Assembly: GCA_902806595.1 (NCBI GenBank) | Contig: CADCXC010000048.1 | Location: 1 to 15,033 of the forward strand | Direction: 5' to 3' | Length of the DNA stretch: 15,033 nt | Origin: Pyrenopolyporus hunteri | Taxonomy: Eukaryota > Ascomycota > Sordariomycetes > Xylariales > Hypoxylaceae | Shown: piece after piece, positions 9,544-15,033 of the stretch | Position numbering within the stretch: the stretch's first letter is position 1 | Layout of the letters: every line of letters starts with the position of its first letter | Program-made: the position numbers and the translations under genes | Notes under the pieces: generated by a model | Seen by the model: the letters and a program-made list of their open reading frames with translations, nothing else | Databases searched by the model: none | What the model was told of the DNA's origin: nothing

Positions 9544-10239
9544 AGCCATAGAGTGAGAAGGGCGGGCGTCGTCTCGAGGATCATATCCGTTTTCGACGAT
9601 TCCGCAGGCGTATCCAAGGGGCAAATATTAAAACATGGCGTACCTGACGCGTGGGCTACACCGATCCGTTTCCGCCCACTGCGACGACGTTGACCAAATC
9701 CTGTCGAATCACGATCGTGCGGAAGTTCCGCAAAGAAAAGTTCTATCGTTTGCGAGCGGTGAGTTGATTGATGACTCGGGTACCTACGTAACACTTGTCC
9801 ATCAAGTCGGGTCGAGTTTCGAGCTTGGTATCTTGAGTCATCACGCCGAGAATAGAGCGCACCACCCATACGGCCGGGTATGAGTGTCGGGAAAAGCGAT
9901 ATGCATCCCAGAGCCGGAAGCTCGCGGCCAAAAAGTCAGCAACCAGTCGAACGTCGGCGCTGGACGTCGGGGGACAGGCCTATACTAACCTATGCTAAGT
10001 ACCTAATTATTATGTGTTGGTTGTACCGTGCCGTGGAAGCTTGCGTGGCATAACAGACGCCAGCCACCGGAGACTAATAATCCCGCTCGATTCGTCGGTC
10101 GGCTGCACCCCGATACAGGGAGACCCTCACGACGCTGCTGGCATACGTATAAAAGACGAGCTTGGGAGGGCGTCGGCAGCGGGAAGCTATAGCCACCTAT
10201 TTTACTCGCTAGACAGTCCGCTAACCTGGGCCGCGACGC

Positions 10240-10350
10240 TCATTCTCCTACGATCTTTGGGAAGACCGAGTCCGCAACGAGGATGCTTCGGCCGTGGCTA
10301 GGGTCGACATTCGTCCTGGCGGAAGGGCGGAGAGTCTGGTCTGAATAGCA
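10240..10350 (-). pseudogene. Possible O-methyltransferase-like relic
   Basis: A minus-strand frame ending in TGA at 10240-10242 contains DPSHGRSILVADSVFPK. Its shape resembles the strand and loop after the catalytic region of fungal S-adenosylmethionine-dependent O-methyltransferases, where SRILIADxVxP is common. Neighbouring frames do not extend the similarity. The match rests on fewer than 20 residues and may be chance. If real, it is a heavily decayed gene. Confidence 0.15.
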
Positions 10351-10795
10351 TCGGGATGCGCAGCGACGTAGTCACGCGCCGTAAGCCTACCTACAGACGA
10401 GCGCCCCTATTCACCGCGTTCACACGTAAGACGAAGTGCTCGACGGATAAAATCACGCAACGAGGAGGAGAATTCCCGAGCTCCTTTCATTGGACCGAAG
10501 CAGCGAGTTCACGACGTTACTCCCCATACAGATGGGGCTACAGGCGGACAAGATATCTTACTCAGTCTGCAGCCTTGAAAATAGTTGCATGAACGAGCTT
10601 CACATAATATAAGGCGGATATCGTATGTATATACCACATGGGGTACGAAGCCACCATGCATGTAATACTGAATGCGGATTGTGGCGTCAGATAAACGTGT
10701 GAGGTTGTAGCTCGGGGGGCAGGGGGTCCCTACTACGCTGTAACGACGTTGACATGCAGTGTTAGGGTTATTGGGCGTACAGGGGCTAAATAATT

Positions 10796-10860
10796 TGGTA
10801 CCTAGGTACCTATGTTACATCGGGTATCGTCCCTATCGTATTATTTGTACCTAGGTATTG
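10796..10860. repeat. Pair of GTACCTAGGTA palindromes
   Basis: GGTACCTAGGTACCTA at about 10797-10812 and TTGTACCTAGGTATTG at about 10845-10860 are two members of the dispersed palindrome family, about 35 bases apart. Confidence 0.6.
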
Positions 10861-11030
10861 TACGTTGGAGGGGGGTTGTCAAACCCCGCCGAGGGACCGG
10901 GGCCTGGGAGCTTAGCTTATCTCTACCAATCACGTTGAGGCTTCGAAATCTACATAGGCAAGGCCAAGATACCTAGGTAGATCTCCGGGTTCTAGAGGTC
11001 ATTGTCTTGTTTTTTCCCTTCCTATGTGCT

Positions 11031-11447
11031 CCGCGCCGATCCTCCCTGACGTGGTTGTCTTTCCTTCAGCCTTACGAGCGTACCTGGCAGTCTTGTGTTT
11101 CCCTGCTTCTAGAAATACGCAGTTCCTAGACGTCGTCCCATACCCGTTATATCATTTTCGATCCGACCAAGTATATATATTTACATCCTCTCCTCCCGCG
11201 TGTATTCGCCTAGGTTGTCGCAGATTCCTCTGACTTACCAAGAATTGACTACTCGTGTACGCCGAGAGCAGTTCCTCTTTTTTTTTTTATTCTTTTCATC
11301 CTCTATCTACCTATCTATATCCTCCTTTGGCGCGACGCGGCTCGAGCTACCTACACCAGCCGGTCGACTAATACGTTCCCCAGACATATAGAGCTTTTCT
11401 TCCCTCCCTCCATCTTCTCTATACAACCTCCCTCCCCAACCTTCAAC
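11031..11447 (+). promoter_or_regulatory. Promoter and pyrimidine-rich leader of the glutamine-synthetase-like gene
   Basis: A TATATATAT element lies at about 11171-11179. A long pyrimidine-rich tract (a T run near 11278-11289, then CT-rich from 11395 to 11447) runs into the start codon context CAACATGGC. Such CT-rich leaders are typical of expressed genes in filamentous fungi. No specific operator was identified. Confidence 0.4.
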
Positions 11448-13040
11448 ATGGCTCTGACACCTCCCATCACAGCCGACTCGCTACCGGAACTCCTTAAAGA
11501 TGACACCAAGGTTAAGCTGGCCGGAGTCGACGTGGACGGGATGCTTCGAGGAAGGTTGTATCCAAGAAGAAGTTCCTCTCGATAGCTAAGGAAGGGTTCG
11601 GCTTCTGCAGCGTAATATTTGGTTGGGACATGCACGACAGAACCTACGATAAGGAGCTGAAGATCAGCAACAAGAAGAACGGCTACCGCGACCTGATTGC
11701 GGTGCCCGATCTAAACAGCTTCCGCCGCATACCCTGGGAAGATAACATCCCCTTCTTCCTAGTCAGCTTCTTCGACGACGACGCTAAGCGCATGTGCGCC
11801 GACCCGCGGGGCCTACTTCGGGCCACAGTCGAGAAGTTGGAAGCCAAGGGGTATAATGCTATGGCAGGAGGTTTGTCACATTCCCGGTCTCCCTTACTTT
11901 TCTATTTCATTTGCTACACATAACCGTCCCCCCTCCCCCTTCACTCAGCCTCCGACCCCCGCGCGCCATTATGAGCGTCGCTGTTTATGATGCCAACAAG
12001 TAACCCTATAGCCGAAATCGAATTCTTCCAGTTTAAACCACCCACCTCGACATCCTCGACCACCGACTCGCCCGCCCCGTCCGTCGCCTCCTTCCTAAAC
12101 GACAATCCGCCGCACGCCCTACCTCCGCTGACCGAGGGCATGTTCGGTTACAGCATCACGCGGCCGACGCTCAACAAGTCGTACTATTACGACGTATTCG
12201 ATTCGTGCGCCAAATTCAGGTGCGACCTGGAGGCTGGCACACGGAAAGCGGACCCGGAGTCTACGAGGCGGCGCTAGAATTCGGCCAAATCTCCGAGATG
12301 GCCGACCGGGCCTCCCTCTTCAAGTACGTCGTCAGGTCCGTCGCGAGCGGCTACGGGATCACCCCGCTTCATGGCGAAGCCCAGGCACGGCCTGCCGGGG
12401 AACAGCGGGCATACGCACGTGTCCGTCGTGGACAAGGACGGCAAGAACCTGTTCTTCCGCGAAGAGAAGGACGAGAACGCAAAGTACCCCGACATCGCGC
12501 ACCTGAGCGACCTCGGGCGCCATTTCCTCGCCGGCGTCTTGGACGGTTTGCCCGACGTGATGCCGATGCTCGCCCCCACCATAAACAGCTATAAGCGCCT
12601 GGTCGAGAACTTCTGGGCACCCGTGACCGTTTCGTGGGGTCTGGAGCACCGCGCGGCTTCCGTCAGACTGATCGCCCCACCAACCTCTAAGCCCGGCGCC
12701 ACTCGTTTCGAGGTCCGCGTCCCCGGCGCCGACGCCAACCCTCTACTTCGTCATGTCCGCCATCCTGGCCCTCGGATGGCGCGGCGTCGAGAAGAAGCTC
12801 GAGATCCCAATCCCCCGCTGGGCCTCGGCCAAGACGTCGGCGGCGTCACCGACCAAGGCGCTCGTCTCGCGAGAAACCTGAGGGAGGCCACCGATAGATT
12901 CATGAGCAAAGAGCGTCGCTCGCGAAGTCTTCGGCGACGATTTCGTCGACCACTTTGGCGGCACCAGGGAGAACGAGATACGGCTCTGGGACGAGGCCGT
13001 GACGGATTGGGAGCTGAAGCGGTATATCGAGACCGTGTAA
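11448..13040 (+). pseudogene. Glutamine-synthetase-like gamma-glutamyl ligase, two exons, multiple frameshifts
   Basis: An ATP-dependent ligase of the glutamine synthetase superfamily, in the fungal branch close to bacterial gamma-glutamylputrescine or isopropylamide synthetases (PuuA/FluG-type) rather than the eukaryotic type II enzyme. Such enzymes join glutamate to an amine. Exon 1 is 11448-11870 and exon 2 is 12012-13040. The 141-nt intron (GTTTGT...CTATAG) restores AGAEIEFF. Readable motifs: GVDVDGMLRG at the N-terminus; TEGMFGYS; HTESGPGVYEAALEF; the ATP-site signature KPRHGLPGNSGHTHVS; INSYKRLVE; and RFEVRVPGADANP. The family C-terminus EIRLWDEAVTDWELKRYIETV is split across lines of sequence near 12975-13037. 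Breaks occur near 11558 (a lost G), 12232 (a lost G in GGC-TGG), 12366 (two bases), 12740 (one extra base), 12813 (a lost C in a C run) and 12912 (a lost AG). Intact length would be about 485 residues. The family is certain; the substrate is not. Confidence 0.88.
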
Positions 13041-13604
13041 AGTAACGCGCGGATACGTATACTGAGGTTACGGTGTTTCTTTAGATCGGGTGTACGATAT
13101 CCTTGTATAACAGTCTCAAGGTTTAAGTAATTCGGGTAGCTTCTTCTTGAACAAGATTTTTTTTTTCCCCTATTCCTCCTTTACGCTATAATGCCGTCTA
13201 AGGGCACATTGCTACCTACCGTATCCAGGTAGGTTTGCCGAGATAGTTTAAGCTCGAGTTAAGCGACGTACAACAAAGTTTTCGGCATTCCAAATCAACC
13301 CCTCATTCTCGGTCTTCCTCATAACAATCATCAACATAACATAGCACAGCCCCGACGGTGAACTACGTAAAAACTGGATTCTCCGGATTTGAAATACGTC
13401 CTAGATAGTGGCTATCATATAGCCCTAGAGTAGTTAGAAGCTGATGATATTGTCTTGCATTGGTCATCATCCCCCTCCTCGTGTAGATCTATCGCCGAAT
13501 AGCCCGCCCCAAGGGATAGATACGGCTTCATTATAAATCCGACTGCTCTCGCCATCTGTTCCGCAGCCACTCCTAGACTTGAGCTGACAAGGTAGAAGGA
13601 AGTT

Positions 13605-13636
<32 letters not shown>

Positions 13637-13926
13637 AATTATTGAGTTGGGGCGGGTATCTCGGGGGTCGTGGCGCGTGATTACTCCACTGATCAGTGTA
13701 TTTTAGCTTCAGCTTTTTCGTATTTCTCCCACTGAGTTGTAGTTTAGGAGCCTTTTTCAGCAGCAGTTTAGCTACGCCATATACACACACTCTTTTATCC
13801 TCATCGGACTCGTTTCTCACTGATCAGACGTTATTTCCAAGAGGCAGGAGCGTAGAAGCTTATTTGCGGCGTATAAGCCCAGATATTCCTTCTATCCCTA
13901 CCCTGGAGCTCCTGCTCCAGCTCATT
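13041..13926. other. Spacer and probable promoter of the terminal gene
   Basis: The first part is the 3' region of the ligase gene, including a T9 run near 13158. A TATAAAT element at about 13532-13538 could be the core promoter of the downstream hydrolase, followed by an unusually long leader that contains the (A)30 run. CCTACCGTATCCAGGTAGG near 13214-13232 is a degenerate member of the palindrome family. No gene was recognised. Confidence 0.4.
13606..13635. repeat. (A)30 homopolymer
   Basis: An uninterrupted run of thirty A residues, the longest homopolymer in the window. It could be a simple slippage tract or a poly(A) tail left by retroposition. No retroelement coding sequence and no obvious flanking target duplication were seen. 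Confidence 0.9.
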
Positions 13927-14805
13927 ATGGCTGTAGACGCGAGCAAAACCACCAGTCGTTCGAAAGTTCCGTTAACGGATCTGGACTCGAGGTTAACGAT
14001 TCAAGCCCCCTTAAGACGGGGTCGCGGCCCGGGTTTAGTCTTCCTGCTCGACGAAACGTTCGATCTTCGCAAGCGCGAGAGACTTTAGATCCCCACCCCT
14101 ACAAAAGTGCGCAGAGGAAAGCTTTGCCGTTGCGCAGCTCAGGATTCGGAAATTCGACCAAGACTTGGTCCGCGATGGCCTTGGCTCGGCTATTCGAAGT
14201 TATCAACGCTGTCATCCTGGGACCAAAGCGAGAAAGTTGGGGTCATCAGTTAGCTAAACAGAAGACAATGCAGCGCAAGAGCGAAATAAGCGATAGTTCC
14301 CCAAGCTAACTACTGACCCTGCAAAAGTTTATATGTCGGTTGTAGAATCAGCCCTCCTGGAAAAGATCGAAGCTTATTCTGAGATATGCGCCGTGATATG
14401 GTACGGCGCATCGCCAGCGGCAGCTACCACCGCCACCGAAAAACCGCTACTGACGCACGTAGCTGGAGGTTCCAGGGATCATGTCGAGGGCGGCGGAGAT
14501 GGGGAGCGCCATCACTACGAGGGCGCTGATTCATTCTTCGTGATCCCGGCGCACGAGAACTATAGTCACGCCGATGCTTCGATAGCCCACACGAGGACGC
14601 TCACATTCCTGAAGCCGCTTGTCAGCGGGCCCTACTTCGACCTCGGCAAGATATGGGACGAGCACACCTACTGGTAGCTCGTAGGGCGATCGGTTGAGAA
14701 ACCATGGCGACCATGGTGGAAGAGCCCTACGTCAACCACGTGCCGACCATGACTGGAGGCATCGGACGCCGAGCTTTAACAGATTTTTATAGGAATTATT
14801 TTTAG
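13927..14805 (+). pseudogene. Dienelactone-hydrolase/carboxymethylenebutenolidase-like gene truncated by the telomere
   Basis: This matches a fungal protein group annotated as carboxymethylenebutenolidase: an alpha/beta-hydrolase (DLH-type) domain followed by a further C-terminal SnoaL-like part. Readable pieces in order: PLTDLDSRLTIQAPL and GRGPGLVFLL (13963-14048); LQKCAEESFAVAQLR (about 14099-14143, another frame); EICAVIWYGASP, FFVIPAHENYSHAD and HTRTLTFLKP with GPYFDL and IWDEHTY (14380-14672); then MATMVEEPYVNHVPTM with GGIGRRALTDFYRNYF (14704-14802). Disruptions: frameshifts near 14086 and 14097, a poorly matching and broken stretch around 14200-14330, an in-frame TAG at 14675-14677, and a lost base just before 14704 (family E-K-T-M). 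The last codons run directly into TTAGGG, whose TAG at 14803-14805 is the stop, so the remainder of the C-terminal domain is physically missing. It is not expected to yield a normal enzyme. Confidence 0.82.
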
Positions 14806-15033
14806 GGTTAGGGTTAGGGTTAGGGTTAGGGTTAGGGTTAGGGTTAGGGTTAGGGTTAGGGTTAGGGTTAGGGTTAGGGTTAGGGTTAGGGTTAGGGTTA
14901 GGGTTAGGGTTAGGGTTAGGGTTAGGGTTAGGGTTAGGGTTAGGGTTAGGGTTAGGGTTAGGGTTAGGGTTAGGGTTAGGGTTAGGGTTAGGGTTAGGGT
15001 TAGGGTTAGGGTTAGGGTTAGGGTTGAGGTTAG
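14802..15033 (+). repeat. Telomere, (TTAGGG)~38
   Basis: A perfect TTAGGG array running to the end of the window, with the G-rich strand 5'->3' towards the edge, as expected for the right-hand chromosome terminus. One variant unit, TTGAGG, occurs at 15024-15029, just before the end. About 232 bases is in the usual size range for filamentous fungi. There is no subtelomeric repeat or telomere-linked helicase gene between the array and the hydrolase gene. Confidence 0.99.

Larger units (their letters stand above)
8641..11030. other. Gene-poor spacer with palindrome copies and possible gene relics
   Basis: About 2.4 kb with no gene I can support. Open frames are short, overlapping and unlike known families on both strands. 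Visible structure: an imperfect tandem of TACTGTAT near 8672-8692; a GGT run near 8726-8738; repeated ACGAGACT/ACGAGAGC units near 9222-9250; TAGGTACC palindromes near 9518-9543, 10796-10812, 10847-10860 and 10973-10980; and one TTAGGGTTA at 10762-10770. The CpG-rich composition of 9,600-10,600 resembles coding DNA, so decayed genes are possible. No transposon ends or coding remnants were recognised. Confidence 0.5.

Noticed and set aside
10762..10770. Interstitial telomere (TTAGGGTTA)
   Set aside because: Only one and a half units, which is expected by chance in 15 kb; not evidence for a chromosome fusion.
8641..11030. Six or more open frames of 60-111 codons as small genes
   Set aside because: They overlap on both strands, show no family resemblance, and lack consistent splice or start contexts; such lengths are expected by chance in GC-balanced DNA.
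1..15033. Repeat-induced point mutation (RIP) as the cause of gene damage
   Set aside because: The lesions are mainly small indels; the genes keep many CpG and CpA sites and are not enriched in TpA stop codons.
1..15033. tRNA, rRNA, CRISPR array or transposon
   Set aside because: No cloverleaf-like sequence, rRNA-like sequence, regularly spaced direct repeats, transposase or reverse-transcriptase motifs were found on either strand.

Overview
This window is the right-hand end of a chromosome from a filamentous ascomycete (Pezizomycotina, most likely a Sordariomycete). The last 232 bases are a TTAGGG array of about 38 units, with the G-rich strand running 5'->3' to the edge of the sequence. 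Short introns of about 85-141 nt, with mostly GTAAGT, GTACGT or GTATGT donors and branch sites such as GCTAACG and GCTGACG, interrupt five recognisable protein genes. The spacers are full of the TAGGTACCTA-type palindromes that are common in non-coding DNA of this group.

Layout. (a) 1-1495 has no gene I can name. (b) 1496-3242 (minus) is a mitochondrial 2-methylcitrate synthase. (c) 3243-4887 is a repeat-rich divergent promoter region. (d) 4888-6793 (plus) is a mitochondrial 2-methylisocitrate lyase. Genes b and d are the first and last enzymes of the methylcitrate cycle for propionyl-CoA. (e) 7257-8353 (minus) is an intact three-exon short-chain dehydrogenase/reductase. (f) 8354-11447 is gene-poor, with at most unrecognised relics. 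(g) 11448-13040 (plus) is a glutamine-synthetase-like gamma-glutamyl ligase. (h) 13927-14805 (plus) is a dienelactone-hydrolase-like gene that runs directly into the telomere. The telomeric repeat itself supplies the stop codon.

The main oddity is the state of the genes. The short-chain dehydrogenase reads cleanly through three exons and two perfect splice junctions. The other four carry small indels, mostly losses of 1-2 bases in short homopolymers or tandem dinucleotides, plus in-frame losses, while their splice sites and most catalytic residues survive. This is either recent deletion-biased decay of a subtelomeric gene set or uncorrected long-read consensus error at a chromosome end. The sequence alone cannot decide between the two.

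Together the genes look like a catabolic set: propionyl-CoA disposal (methylcitrate synthase and methylisocitrate lyase), an NAD-type alcohol dehydrogenase, an amine/ammonia gamma-glutamyl ligase and a hydrolase. The methylcitrate dehydratase is not in the window. A joint pathway is an inference from gene proximity only.
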